Shown here: positions 1 to 7,963 of the stretch, piece by piece | Position numbering within the stretch: position 1 is the first letter of the stretch | Layout: each line of letters opens with the position of its first letter | DNA from: Microbispora oryzae | Lineage (GTDB): Bacteria; Actinomycetota; Actinomycetes; Streptosporangiales; Streptosporangiaceae | Assembly (NCBI RefSeq): GCF_017896165.1 | Contig: NZ_JAFCNB010000006.1 | Coordinates: 1 to 64,000, forward strand | Reading direction: 5' to 3' | DNA: 64,000 bases | Made by a program: the position numbers and the translations under genes | Notes under the pieces: generated by a model | What the model was told of the DNA's origin: nothing | The model's input: the letters and a program-made list of their open reading frames with translations, nothing else | Databases searched by the model: none

Positions 1-81
1 CGACGCATCATGCTCTTTCCGCGCCACCGCGGTGTCCTCCAGGTCCAGCGCCTCAGACTGCTGGATCACCGTACTCGTCAC
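1..81 (-). CDS. 5' end of an unidentified gene running off the left edge
   Basis: A GTG at 81-79 on the minus strand is preceded by AAGGAG at 93-88 with a six-base spacer, a good ribosome binding site. The frame stays open to base 1 and begins MTSTVIQQSEALDLED. Twenty-seven residues are too few to assign a family. It diverges from the integrase-side genes, as left-hand genes of integrated elements often do. The presence of a gene is inferred from the ribosome binding site and open frame; the function is unknown. Confidence 0.4.
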   Translation of the reverse strand, partial: MTSTVIQQSEALDLEDTAVARKEHDAS

Positions 82-127
82 AGGTGTCTCCTTGATCAGG
101 AGTTACACCGTTGTTTGTACAGCCCCG

Positions 128-175
128 CGCTACCTGCCCGAGGACGTCATGGCCTGGGTCCGCGAGCAGGAGTAG
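128..175 (+). pseudogene. Possible C-terminal remnant of an excisionase-type helix-turn-helix protein
   Basis: The codons before the TAG at 173-175 read RYLPEDVMAWVREQE, which resembles the last helix of small MerR-like excisionases that sit directly upstream of actinobacterial integrases. The stop lies three bases before the integrase start. The frame upstream of 128 (TVVCTAP and earlier) does not look like the rest of such a protein, so the 5' part seems to have been lost by a deletion. The assignment rests on a short resemblance and the position. Confidence 0.3.
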
Positions 176-178
176 CCG

Positions 179-1345
179 ATGGCCTTCGTCAAGGACCTTT
201 GGACCAAGACTGTCCGCCACCCGGATGGGAGGACGGAGAAGGTCAAGACCAGGCGGTACGGCGTGGGCAAGCGCTGGCTCGCCGTCTGGCTCGATCCCGA
301 CGGGAAGGAGGTCTCGGCCGCATTCGAGCGGAAGGCCGACGCTGAGAAGAAGGCGTCGTCCATGGAGACGGACGTCAGCCGGGGCGACTACATCGACCCG
401 AAGGCCGGCAAGGCGCTCTTCGCCGACTTCGCTGCTCGCTGGCTGGACTCCCGCATCGTCGACCCATCAACGAAGATCCGCTACGAGTACATATACCGCC
501 TCTATGTCGCCCCAACCTTCGACCGGCGCCAGGTGAAGAGCATCCTTCCCTCGCATATCCAGGCATGGATCAGCAACCTGAACGAGCGCTACGGGCCGTC
601 GACGATCGAGACGTCCTTCCTTGTTCTGCAAGGAGTGCTGGAGTTGGCCGTCGCGGACGAGGCGATCAAGAAGAACCCGGCGCGATCGCCGGTCGTACAG
701 GTACCGAAGCGCACGGGAGAAGAGCTGATTGCTTGGTCGGACGAGCGTGTCCATGCGGTGATTCACGCTCACCCCGATCTCTTCCGGCTGGTCCCGTTGA
801 TCGCAGCGTCCTGCGGCCTCCGCCAGGGAGAACTCTTCGGCCTCGCCCTAGAAGACGTCGATTTCGACGAGCAGGTAATCCGGGTCCGCCGACAGATTAA
901 GAAGCTGGGCGCTGACCACGTCTATGCGCTGCCGAAGAACGACCGGGAACGCGTCGTGCCGCTCCCCCTGTGGGCCGCTGAGGCTATTCAGCGTCATGTG
1001 AAGGCACATTCGCCGCTGGTCTGCTCGCTCCCCTGGGAGAAGCCGAACGGCAAGCTCAGAACGCACAACCTGCTGTTCCGCTGGACCGACGACAAGTTCG
1101 TCCGGGCGCGCGGCTACAGCGAACTCGTCTGGAAGCCCGCCCTCGTCCTTGCCAACGTCATCCCGGCCGCTGAGAAGGACGCTCGTGCCAGGAAGCGGTT
1201 CACCACCTCACGGAGAGAAGGCCTCCACCAGCTCCGGCACTACTACGCCAGCGTCATGCTGGCCGGCGGCGTCTCAATCAAGGAACTCGCCGAGTATCTC
1301 GGCCACGCCGACCCCGGCTTCACGCTCCGGGTGTACGCCCAATGA
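179..1345 (+). CDS. Tyrosine-type site-specific integrase, C-terminus frameshifted
   Basis: A phage or integrative-element recombinase of the lambda-integrase family. Residues 1-60 form an arm-binding AP2-like region (KTVRHPDGRTEKVKTRRYG), followed by a core-binding SAM-like domain and a catalytic domain with CGLRQGELFGL (first Arg), HQLRHYYAS (His-x-x-Arg), LGHADPGFTLRVY and the nucleophilic Tyr at about residue 386. The frame stops at VYAQ right after that Tyr. In the frame one base over, codons from 1342 to the TAG at 1435-1437 encode HDRARKAIDDRLF and a normal C-terminal tail, so one base was lost near 1340-1342. The tail holds the helix that contacts a neighbouring protomer, so activity is doubtful. 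It marks the edge of an integrated element; the attachment site was not identified. Confidence 0.85.
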   Translation: MAFVKDLWTKTVRHPDGRTEKVKTRRYGVGKRWLAVWLDPDGKEVSAAFERKADAEKKASSMETDVSRGDYIDPKAGKALFADFAARWLDSRIVDPSTKIRYEYIYRLYVAPTFDRRQVKSILPSHIQAWISNLNERYGPSTIETSFLVLQGVLELAVADEAIKKNPARSPVVQVPKRTGEELIAWSDERVHAVIHAHPDLFRLVPLIAASCGLRQGELFGLALEDVDFDEQVIRVRRQIKKLGADHVYALPKNDRERVVPLPLWAAEAIQRHVKAHSPLVCSLPWEKPNGKLRTHNLLFRWTDDKFVRARGYSELVWKPALVLANVIPAAEKDARARKRFTTSRREGLHQLRHYYASVMLAGGVSIKELAEYLGHADPGFTLRVYAQ

Positions 1346-1453
1346 TGCCCGGCTCCCACGACCGAGCCCGCAAGGCCATCGACGACCGCCTGTTCCGTCC
1401 CCGCGCCGTCTCCGGCGACCAGGTCGCCACGGGGTAGCGCCTGGAAAGTACAC

Positions 1454-1497
1454 GAGCCACCGGCGACGAAACCCGCCCGGTGGCTCTTCGCTTTTCG
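1454..1497 (+). terminator. Terminator after the integrase
   Basis: A perfect ten-base inverted repeat, GAGCCACCGG at 1454-1463 and CCGGTGGCTC at 1477-1486, is followed by TTCGCTTTT. It is a classical intrinsic terminator placed about 17 bases after the original (pre-frameshift) integrase stop codon. Confidence 0.75.
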
Positions 1498-1638
1498 TGA
1501 CTACAGATGGTCACCCTGGGTGAGCGCGGGCGCGTCCCGCTGATGGTCGTTGACGATCACAGCCAAACGCGTTCGGCAGCTCTCACGGAACAGCCACGGA
1601 ACAAGATCTTTTAGAGGCTCCGAATCGGACATGACGCA

Positions 1639-1666
1639 CCCCGCCTCCCGAGTGCGGCAGGCGGGG
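1639..1666 (-). terminator. Possible terminator downstream of fadE25
   Basis: CCCCGCCT at 1639-1646 pairs with AGGCGGGG at 1659-1666, just past the fadE25 stop. There is no T-run on the minus strand, so it could be a GC-rich hairpin terminator or only a stabilising 3' end. Confidence 0.45.
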
Positions 1667-1683
1667 CTACCGCAGGTCAGGGG

Positions 1684-2847
1684 TTACTTGAGGAGCTGGC
1701 GGGCCATGACCATGCGCTGGATCTGGTTGGTGCCCTCGTAGATCTGGGTGATCTTGGCGTCGCGCATCATGCGTTCGACCGGGTAGTCGCGGGTGTAGCC
1801 GTAGCCGCCGAGGAGCTGGACGGCGTCGGTGGTGATCTCCATCGCGGCGTCCGAGGCGGCGCACTTGGCGGCGCTGGAGAAGAACGTCAGGTCCTTGACG
1901 CGGGTGCCGTGCATGGCGAGCTCCGACTTGGCGGCGGCGGCGTAGGTGAGCTGGCGGGCCGCCTCCAGCTTCATGGCCATGTCGGAGATCATGAACTGCA
2001 GGCCCTGGAACTCGGCGATCGGCTTGCCGAACTGCCGGCGCTCCTTGACGTACCCGATGGCGTAGTCGAGAGCGCCCTGGGCGATGCCGAGCGCCTGGGC
2101 GGCGATGGTGATCCGGGTGTGGTCGAGTGTGGCGAGGGCGGTGCGGAAGCCGGTGCCCGGCTCGCCGATCATGCGGGACGCCGGGATGCGCACGTTCTCC
2201 AGGATGACCTGGCGGGTGGGCGAGCCCTTGATGCCGAGCTTCTTCTCCTTCGCACCGAAGGAGACGCCTTCGTCGTCCTTCTCCACGACGAACGCCGAGA
2301 TGCCGCGGGCGCCCGCCGAGGGCTCGGTGACGGCCATGACCGTGTAGTACTCGGAGACGCCGGCGTTGGTGATCCACATTTTGGTGCCGTTCAGCACATA
2401 GTGGTCACCGTCGGCCACGGCCCGCGTCTTCATGGCGGCGGCGTCGGAGCCGGCCTCCGGCTCGCTCAGCGCGTACGAGAACATCGCGTCGCCGCGGGCG
2501 ACGGGCGGCAGGTAGCGCTGTTTGAGCTCCTCGGACGCCGACAGCAGCAGCGGCACGGTGCCGAGCTTGTTAACGGCCGGGATGAGCGAGGACGACGCGC
2601 ACGCACGGGCCACCTCCTCGATGACGATCACCGTCGCCAGGGCGTCGGCGCCCGCCCCGCCGTACTCCTCGGGGACGTGGACGGCGTGCAGGTCGGCGGC
2701 GACGAGGTCCTTGTAGACCTCCCAGGGGAACTCCTCGTTCTCGTCGGCGGCGGCGGCACGCGGGGCGATCTTCTCGTCGGCGAGGGCCCGGACCGTCTCG
2801 CGGAGCATGTCGTGCTCCTCCCCGGGCGCGTAGAGAGGGAAGCTCAT
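1684..2847 (-). CDS. fadE25: Acyl-CoA dehydrogenase, FadE25 type
   Basis: An FAD-dependent cytosolic enzyme that introduces the alpha-beta double bond into acyl-CoA thioesters and passes electrons to ETF. The 387-residue protein has the usual three domains: helical N-terminus, beta barrel with [13 protein letters not shown] and WITNAG (FAD and substrate contacts), and a helical C-terminus with [13 protein letters not shown] and [10 protein letters not shown], whose Glu is the catalytic base of the short-chain subfamily. The protein matches mycobacterial FadE25 as remembered, including the lysine-glycine-rich KLGIKGSP stretch. In mycobacteria fadE25 lies directly beside purE and purK; here ugd on the other strand lies between them. 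A TAGTAT box six bases before the ATG suggests a leaderless message. The physiological chain length is not known from sequence. Confidence 0.92.
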   Translation of the reverse strand: MSFPLYAPGEEHDMLRETVRALADEKIAPRAAAADENEEFPWEVYKDLVAADLHAVHVPEEYGGAGADALATVIVIEEVARACASSSLIPAVNKLGTVPLLLSASEELKQRYLPPVARGDAMFSYALSEPEAGSDAAAMKTRAVADGDHYVLNGTKMWITNAGVSEYYTVMAVTEPSAGARGISAFVVEKDDEGVSFGAKEKKLGIKGSPTRQVILENVRIPASRMIGEPGTGFRTALATLDHTRITIAAQALGIAQGALDYAIGYVKERRQFGKPIAEFQGLQFMISDMAMKLEAARQLTYAAAAKSELAMHGTRVKDLTFFSSAAKCAASDAAMEITTDAVQLLGGYGYTRDYPVERMMRDAKITQIYEGTNQIQRMVMARQLLK

Positions 2848-2853
2848 AGCGCG

Positions 2854-2859
2854 ATACTA
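2854..2859 (-). promoter_or_regulatory. -10 box for a leaderless fadE25 transcript
   Basis: TAGTAT on the minus strand ends six bases before the fadE25 ATG, so transcription would start at or next to the start codon. No convincing -35 hexamer is visible. Confidence 0.45.
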
Positions 2860-3069
2860 GGACTTCCCAGGACTTAGTTACCAGCCGGTACGGCGCTCCG
2901 CCTTCCTGACAGGCCACATGACTGAGCACTCGGGACGAACGGCTCTCGACCAGCGTGAATGACGATCGTACGGTGGGGCAGTGGCAGGTTTGTCCAGGTG
3001 GTTGAGCGGGCATTTGACCGGCCCGGTACCATGCCAGATCACAAAGAGTCGGTAAGAGGGGAGCGTGCC

Positions 3070-4383
3070 GTGCCGTACCGCCTCACCGTGCTGGGGACCG
3101 GTTATCTGGGTGCCACGCACGCGGCGTGCATGGCCGAACTGGGCTTCGAGGTGCTCGGTCTGGACGTGGACCACAGCAAGATCGAGCGCTTGCGGCGCGG
3201 CGAACTGCCGATCCACGAGCCCGGGCTGGAGGAGCTGCTCCAGCGCAACCTGGAGTCCGGCCGGCTGCGTTTCACCACCTCCTTCGAGGAGGCGGCCCAC
3301 TTCGGGGACGTCCATTTCATCTGTGTGGGCACTCCCCAGATCAAGGACGGGTACGCGGCCGACGTCTCCTATCTCGACTCGGTGGTGGAGTCGCTGGCTC
3401 CCCACCTCGATCGCGAATGCCTGGTGGTCGGCAAGTCGACGGTCCCCGTCGGCACCGCGCAGCGGCTCGCCGACAAGCTCGTACGGCTCTCGCCGGCCGG
3501 CCAGCGGGTCGAGCTGGCCTGGAACCCCGAGTTCCTGCGTGAGGGCTTCGCCGTCCAGGACACGCTCCGCCCCGACCGCATCGTGCTGGGCGTCGCCTCC
3601 GAGCGGGCCGAGAAGATCCTGCGCGACGTGTACGGGCCGCTGGGCGAGGTGCCCATCGTGGTGACCGACTACCCGACGGCCGAGCTGGTCAAGACGGCGG
3701 CGAACGCCTTCCTGGCCACGAAGATCTCGTTCATCAACGCCATGGCCGAGCTGTGCGAGACCGCCGGGGCGGACGTCAGGCAGCTCTCGCAGTCCCTGTC
3801 GTTCGACGAGCGGATCGGCGGCAAATACCTCAACGCGGGGCTCGGCTTCGGCGGCGGGTGCCTGCCCAAGGACATCCGGGCGTTCATGGCGCGGGCCGAC
3901 GAGCTGGGCGCCGGGCAGGCGCTCGGCTTCCTCCGCGAGGTCGACGCGATCAACCTGCGCCGCCGCACCCGTGCCGGCGACCTGGCCCGCGAGCTGCTGG
4001 GCGGGTCCTTCGACGGCCGCAGGGTGACCGTGCTGGGCGCGGCCTTCAAACCCAACTCGGACGACATCCGCGACTCCCCCGCGCTGGACGTGGCCGCGGC
4101 CATCGCCCGCCAGGGCGCCAAGGTCACGATCTACGACCCCGCGGCGCTGGACAACGCGCGGGTCGCCCATCCCGAGCTCGATTACGCGGGCAGCGCCCTT
4201 GAGGCCGCCCGCGACGCCCACGTGGTGCTGCTGCTCACCGAGTGGCAGGAGTTCGTCTCGCTCGACCCGGAGGAGCTGGGCGCCGTCGTCGCGGCGCGCA
4301 ACCTGGTGGACGGCCGGAACGCGCTCGACGCGGAGGTCTGGCGCTGCGCCGGCTGGCACTACCGGGCGCTCGGCCGTCCCTGA
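3070..4383 (+). CDS. ugd: UDP-glucose 6-dehydrogenase (nucleotide-sugar dehydrogenase)
   Basis: It oxidises UDP-glucose to UDP-glucuronate in two NAD-dependent steps, supplying cell-surface polysaccharide synthesis; GDP-mannose dehydrogenase activity cannot be excluded. The 437-residue protein opens with the NAD-binding LGTGYLGATHA, then GKSTVPVGTA, EFLREGFAVQD, KTAANAFLATKISFINA and the catalytic-cysteine motif GFGGGCLPKD, with the C-terminal domain GAAFKPNSDDIRDSPA. The start chosen is the GTG at 3070, seven bases after AAGAGGGGAG, which puts the Rossmann motif at its usual distance; the open frame runs upstream to 2959 without a better site. It stands alone and interrupts the conserved fadE25-purE-purK neighbourhood. 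Confidence 0.9.
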   Translation: MPYRLTVLGTGYLGATHAACMAELGFEVLGLDVDHSKIERLRRGELPIHEPGLEELLQRNLESGRLRFTTSFEEAAHFGDVHFICVGTPQIKDGYAADVSYLDSVVESLAPHLDRECLVVGKSTVPVGTAQRLADKLVRLSPAGQRVELAWNPEFLREGFAVQDTLRPDRIVLGVASERAEKILRDVYGPLGEVPIVVTDYPTAELVKTAANAFLATKISFINAMAELCETAGADVRQLSQSLSFDERIGGKYLNAGLGFGGGCLPKDIRAFMARADELGAGQALGFLREVDAINLRRRTRAGDLARELLGGSFDGRRVTVLGAAFKPNSDDIRDSPALDVAAAIARQGAKVTIYDPAALDNARVAHPELDYAGSALEAARDAHVVLLLTEWQEFVSLDPEELGAVVAARNLVDGRNALDAEVWRCAGWHYRALGRP

Positions 4384-4439
4384 CGGTCAACGGCCTGCTT
4401 CAACGGCCTGCTTCAGCGGCCCGTGGGGGAAGACGTCAT

Positions 4440-4466
4440 GGCGGCGGGGAGGAATCCCCCGCCGCC
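4440..4466. terminator. Convergent terminator hairpin between ugd and purE
   Basis: GGCGGCGGGG at 4440-4449 pairs with CCCCGCCGCC at 4457-4466 around a seven-base loop. It sits between two converging genes and can act on both strands. Just upstream a 13-base unit (AACGGCCTGCTTC) is repeated in tandem at 4389-4414. Confidence 0.6.
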
Positions 4467-4472
4467 GCAGAG

Positions 4473-4997
4473 TCACGACCGCTCGGTGACGGCGGCGCCG
4501 GGCATCCCGGCCACCTCCACGCGCAGCCGCTCGCCCTTCGCGTACGCCTGATCCTTGAGCGCGGCCTGGAACTCCTCCATCCGCCGCCGCAGCCCCTCGT
4601 CCGACGCGGCCAGGATCCGTACGGCGAGCAGCCCCGCGTTGCGGGCGCCGCCGACGGCCACGGTCGCCACGGGAACGCCCGCGGGCATCTGGACGATGGA
4701 CAGCAGGGAGTCCATCCCGTCCAGGTATTTCAGCGGCACCGGCACGCCGATCACCGGCAGCGGCGTGACCGAGGCCAGCATCCCGGGCAGGTGGGCGGCT
4801 CCCCCGGCCCCCGCGATGATCACCTTCAGGCCGCGGGCCGCGGCGCGGGAGCCGTACTCGATCATCTCGGCGGGCATGCGGTGCGCCGAGACGACGTCGG
4901 CCTCGAACGGCACGCCGAACTCGGCCAGCGCCTCGGCGGCGAGCCGCATGACCGGCCAGTCCGAGTCGCTGCCCATGACGATCCCGACGTCAGGCAT
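4473..4997 (-). CDS. purE: N5-carboxyaminoimidazole ribonucleotide mutase
   Basis: It converts N5-CAIR to CAIR in de novo purine synthesis, using the product of PurK. The 174-residue protein is the usual class I length and has the nucleotide-binding start [13 protein letters not shown], the active-site [20 protein letters not shown], and [15 protein letters not shown]. The start codon lies inside the end of purK (eight-base overlap), so the two genes are translated in tandem from one message. The presence of PurK next door agrees with the two-step bacterial route rather than the single-enzyme eukaryotic route. Confidence 0.96.
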   Translation of the reverse strand: MPDVGIVMGSDSDWPVMRLAAEALAEFGVPFEADVVSAHRMPAEMIEYGSRAAARGLKVIIAGAGGAAHLPGMLASVTPLPVIGVPVPLKYLDGMDSLLSIVQMPAGVPVATVAVGGARNAGLLAVRILAASDEGLRRRMEEFQAALKDQAYAKGERLRVEVAGMPGAAVTERS

Positions 4998-6156
4998 TCA
5001 GGGGTCCTCTCAGGCAGGTGACGGCGTGGTGGGCGCGGGCCCTGACCTCGTCGAGGTCGGTGCCGAGGGCGGTGACGTGCCCGATCTTGCGGCCCGGCCG
5101 CACGTCCTTGCCGTAGAAGTGGATCTTGATGCCGGGGTCGTTGGCCATGACGTGCTCGTAGCGCGAGTAGACGTCAGGGTCGGGCCCGCCGAGCAGGTTG
5201 GCCATGACGACCACGGGCGCGGCGAGCGACGGCGAACCCAGCGGCAGGTTGAGCACGGCCCGCAGGTGCTGCTCGAACTGCGAGGTGCGGGCGCCCTCGA
5301 TGGTCCAGTGGCCGCTGTTGTGGGGGCGCATGGCCAGCTCGTTGACGACCAGGCCCGTGGAGGTGGCGAACATCTCGACCGCGAGCAGCCCCGTGACGCC
5401 GAGCGCCCGGGCGATCGTGAGCGCGATGTTCTGGGCCGTGGCGGCGTCCTCCCCGGACAGGTCGGGCGCGGGCGCGATGACCTCCACGCAGATGCCGTCC
5501 TGCTGCACGGTCTCCACGACCGGGTAGCTCACCCCCTGGCCGTGCGGCGAGCGGGCCACCAGCACGGCGAGCTCGCGTTCGAACGGCACGAACGCCTCGG
5601 CGAGCAGCGCGACGCCCGTGGCGAGCGCCTCACGCGCCTCGTCCGGTGTCGAGCAGACCCACACGCCGCGGCCGTCGTACCCGCCGCGGACCGCCTTGAG
5701 GACGACGGGCCAGCCGTGCCGGTCGGCGAACTCCGTCACGTCGGCGAGGGCCGAGACGCGCGTCCAGGCGGGACACGGGACGCCGATCGCGGTCAGCCGC
5801 TCACGCATGGCGGCCTTGTCCTGGGCGTGAACCAGCGCGTCCGCGCCGGGGTGCACCGAGTGGCCCTCGGCGATCAGGGCGCGGATGTGCTCGGTCGGCA
5901 CGTGCTCATGATCGAAGGTGACGGCGTCGCAGCCCTTGGCGAACTCCCTGAGATCGGCGAGGTCGCGGTAGTCGCCCAGCCGGGTGTCGACGATGACCTT
6001 CGCGGCGCTCTCGTCTCTGGCCCCGGCCAGAACGCGCAGGTCGACGCCGAGCGCGATCGCGGCCTGCTGGGTCATCCGGGCGAGCTGGCCCGCGCCGACC
6101 ATGCCCACCACCGGGGCGGTCACGGAGCGAGTAGGGGGAACGTTCGGCCTGTTCAC
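4990..6156 (-). CDS. purK: N5-carboxyaminoimidazole ribonucleotide synthase
   Basis: An ATP-grasp enzyme that carboxylates AIR with bicarbonate and ATP. The 388-residue protein has an N-terminal [10 protein letters not shown] nucleotide loop, [21 protein letters not shown], the glycine-rich ATP-grasp loop around GGYDGRGVW, and C-terminal [17 protein letters not shown]. The GTG at 6156 is used as start because it gives the family's normal N-terminus and lies eight bases after a TAGGCT box. It precedes purE with an eight-base overlap. Confidence 0.95.
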   Translation of the reverse strand: MNRPNVPPTRSVTAPVVGMVGAGQLARMTQQAAIALGVDLRVLAGARDESAAKVIVDTRLGDYRDLADLREFAKGCDAVTFDHEHVPTEHIRALIAEGHSVHPGADALVHAQDKAAMRERLTAIGVPCPAWTRVSALADVTEFADRHGWPVVLKAVRGGYDGRGVWVCSTPDEAREALATGVALLAEAFVPFERELAVLVARSPHGQGVSYPVVETVQQDGICVEVIAPAPDLSGEDAATAQNIALTIARALGVTGLLAVEMFATSTGLVVNELAMRPHNSGHWTIEGARTSQFEQHLRAVLNLPLGSPSLAAPVVVMANLLGGPDPDVYSRYEHVMANDPGIKIHFYGKDVRPGRKIGHVTALGTDLDEVRARAHHAVTCLRGPLNA

Positions 6157-6164
6157 GACACGTC

Positions 6165-6170
6165 AGCCTA
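6165..6170 (-). promoter_or_regulatory. -10 box for a leaderless purK-purE transcript
   Basis: TAGGCT on the minus strand ends eight bases before the purK GTG and there is no ribosome binding site between them, which fits a leaderless mRNA. Confidence 0.45.
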
Positions 6171-6231
6171 CCGATTCCGATCGGTACGGCCGCCACGGGG
6201 CCCGCGGGCGGCCGGCCCGGAGCCGTCCCCG

Positions 6232-7224
6232 CTAGCCCGACGTGCCGGGGGTGATGTCGGCGAGCGATCGGCGGATGGCGACCGTGCTCATCACGTTGCC
6301 GGCGGTGACCTTGGTGGCGAGCAGCACCAGCTCGCTGCCGGTCATGCCCGCGGCGGCGCTCCCGCCGGTGAAGGCGCGCACGTCGGCCGCGCCGTAGCGG
6401 GGGTGGGTCAGCGTCGAGTGGCCCTGGCCGGGCCTCTGGCTGGTGACGACGCGCAGCGCGTGGAAGACGAGCGCGGCCCCGTCCGGCAGGGCGATCGCGC
6501 GAGGCTCGCCCTCCAGCTGGACGTCGACCGAGAGCCGGTCGGGACGGGCCCGGGCGGGAGCGCGGACGAGCTCGCTCATCAGGGCGCGGACGGGGTCGTG
6601 CGCGGCGATCTTCACCCCGCCGACGTTGGCCGGGTCGGTCAGGAACGCCACGTGCCGCGTGGGCACGAGCCGTGCCCGCAGGGCGGCACCCGAGTCGGCA
6701 GCGGCATCGCCGCCTGAGCCGGCGCCCGCCTCCACGTCGTCCGGCGCGGGCGCGTCGCCCACGACCGGGATGGGCCCGGCGCCGAGGCGCCAGCGCCCGC
6801 CCGCCCGGACGAACACGAAGTAGGCGGGGCTCGGATGCCGGGCCAGCACGGCGAACCAGCGGCCGTCGCCCGAGTCGTCCAGCTCCGCGGCGGGCGGGAC
6901 GAGCTCCGGGTCGGTGTAGCGCGTGAAGCCCGGAGCCGGGCGGCCGTCGCGGGCCGCCGCGCAGATCCGGTCGCCCAGAGTGCCCTCCACCCAGGTCGTC
7001 AGCATCGCGATGGCCGCGCAGTCCCGCTGTTTCCAGGCGTTCTCCAGCGTCTTCAGGCCGTCGAACGCGGCGTCGACGTCGGCCTGGGTCACGGTGGCGG
7101 CGGCCGTGGCGGACGGCGCCGGGCGTCCGTCGCCGGAGGCGGCGGGGGTGGCGCTCGCGTTCTCGCCCCCGCAGCCCGACAGCAGGGCGAGACCGAGGGC
7201 GGCGGCGGTGATTCTGCGCAGCAC
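6232..7224 (-). CDS. Putative lipoprotein of unknown function
   Basis: The 330-residue product starts with a lipoprotein signal (MLRRITAAALGLALLSGC; lipobox LLSGC, Cys at about residue 18) and a Ser/Thr/Ala-rich linker to about residue 45. The remainder looks like one secreted alpha/beta domain with no motif that can be named; it contains WFAVLARHPSPAYFVFVR and a second half beginning VPTRHVAFLTD. It would be anchored on the outer face of the membrane. The GTG start at 7224 has AGAGG upstream. It is transcribed alone, divergent from the GtrA gene. It resembles actinobacterial hypothetical lipoproteins; the function is not assigned. Confidence 0.75.
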   Translation of the reverse strand: MLRRITAAALGLALLSGCGGENASATPAASGDGRPAPSATAAATVTQADVDAAFDGLKTLENAWKQRDCAAIAMLTTWVEGTLGDRICAAARDGRPAPGFTRYTDPELVPPAAELDDSGDGRWFAVLARHPSPAYFVFVRAGGRWRLGAGPIPVVGDAPAPDDVEAGAGSGGDAAADSGAALRARLVPTRHVAFLTDPANVGGVKIAAHDPVRALMSELVRAPARARPDRLSVDVQLEGEPRAIALPDGAALVFHALRVVTSQRPGQGHSTLTHPRYGAADVRAFTGGSAAAGMTGSELVLLATKVTAGNVMSTVAIRRSLADITPGTSG

Positions 7225-7450
7225 GTCAGGGACCTCTCGAGGACAACGCAGCTGCCGGGACCGACGGTCCTGGTTGGCGAGAGCGTAGTGGCTACTCGTC
7301 CGTAGTTTCCCGTTACAGGCTGATATTTCGTGAAATGTTCTTTGGTGACCTGGGACGAAACGCGGCCTGGAGCCCGTATCAGCACTATCCGCCCCTCCTA
7401 CCGGTAGCCTGGGAGGACATCGCCGCCGATAGGGAAGGACCGTACGGGAC

Positions 7451-7945
7451 GTGCAGTTTCTCCTACGCTCCTACGAGCGGTTCGCCGCGCTCGTCCACGA
7501 GTTGTTGAAGTTCGGCATCGTGGGCGCCGTCGCATTCGTGATCGACTTCGGTGGCACCAACCTGCTGCGTTTCGGGGTGGAGTTGGGCCCGCTCAGCTCC
7601 AAGGCCCTGGCCACCACCGTCGCCGCGACCGTGGCCTATCTCGGCAACCGGTGGTGGACGTTCCGGCACCGCGAGCAGTCCGGTGTGGCACGGGAGTACA
7701 TCCTGTTCTTCCTGCTGAACGGCATCGGTCTGTTCATCTCGCTGATCGTGATCGGCTTCGTGTCCTACTCGCTCCAGCTGCACGACGTGCTGAGCTACAA
7801 CATCGCCCAGGTCATCGGCCTGGTCCTTGGCACGATCTTCCGCTTCTGGTCGTACAAGAAGTGGGTCTTCCTGGCCGCGCCGGAGATCCCCGCCGCCCCC
7901 GGCGTTGACGGCATCGGCGACGTCCACGCCCAGGCGACCCGCTGA
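7451..7945 (+). CDS. GtrA family membrane protein
   Basis: A 164-residue integral membrane protein with four predicted helices: about residues 17-38, 47-66, 85-107 and 115-135. GtrA-family proteins are thought to flip or help move polyprenyl-linked sugars in O-antigen, arabinogalactan or teichoic acid glycosylation. Family marks here are LLKFGIVGAVAFVIDFG at the start of helix 1 and YLGNRWWTFRHR between helices 2 and 3, plus FRFWSYKKWVF near the end. Its place after purK matches the mycobacterial Rv3277 position. The GTG at 7451 follows GGGAAGGA. Confidence 0.88.
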   Translation: MQFLLRSYERFAALVHELLKFGIVGAVAFVIDFGGTNLLRFGVELGPLSSKALATTVAATVAYLGNRWWTFRHREQSGVAREYILFFLLNGIGLFISLIVIGFVSYSLQLHDVLSYNIAQVIGLVLGTIFRFWSYKKWVFLAAPEIPAAPGVDGIGDVHAQATR

Positions 7946-7963
7946 GACCGGCTCTCGCCGGGC

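Noticed and set aside
1438-1683. Attachment site or tRNA 3' end after the integrase
   Set aside because: No tRNA-like T-arm or acceptor sequence and no repeat of the integrase flank was seen in the window.
1909-2877. Long plus-strand open frame opposite fadE25
   Set aside because: It is the mirror of a highly conserved enzyme gene in GC-rich DNA and its product has no domain; many such frames occur opposite other genes (purK, ppc, cpaF, eccC) and were left out for the same reason.
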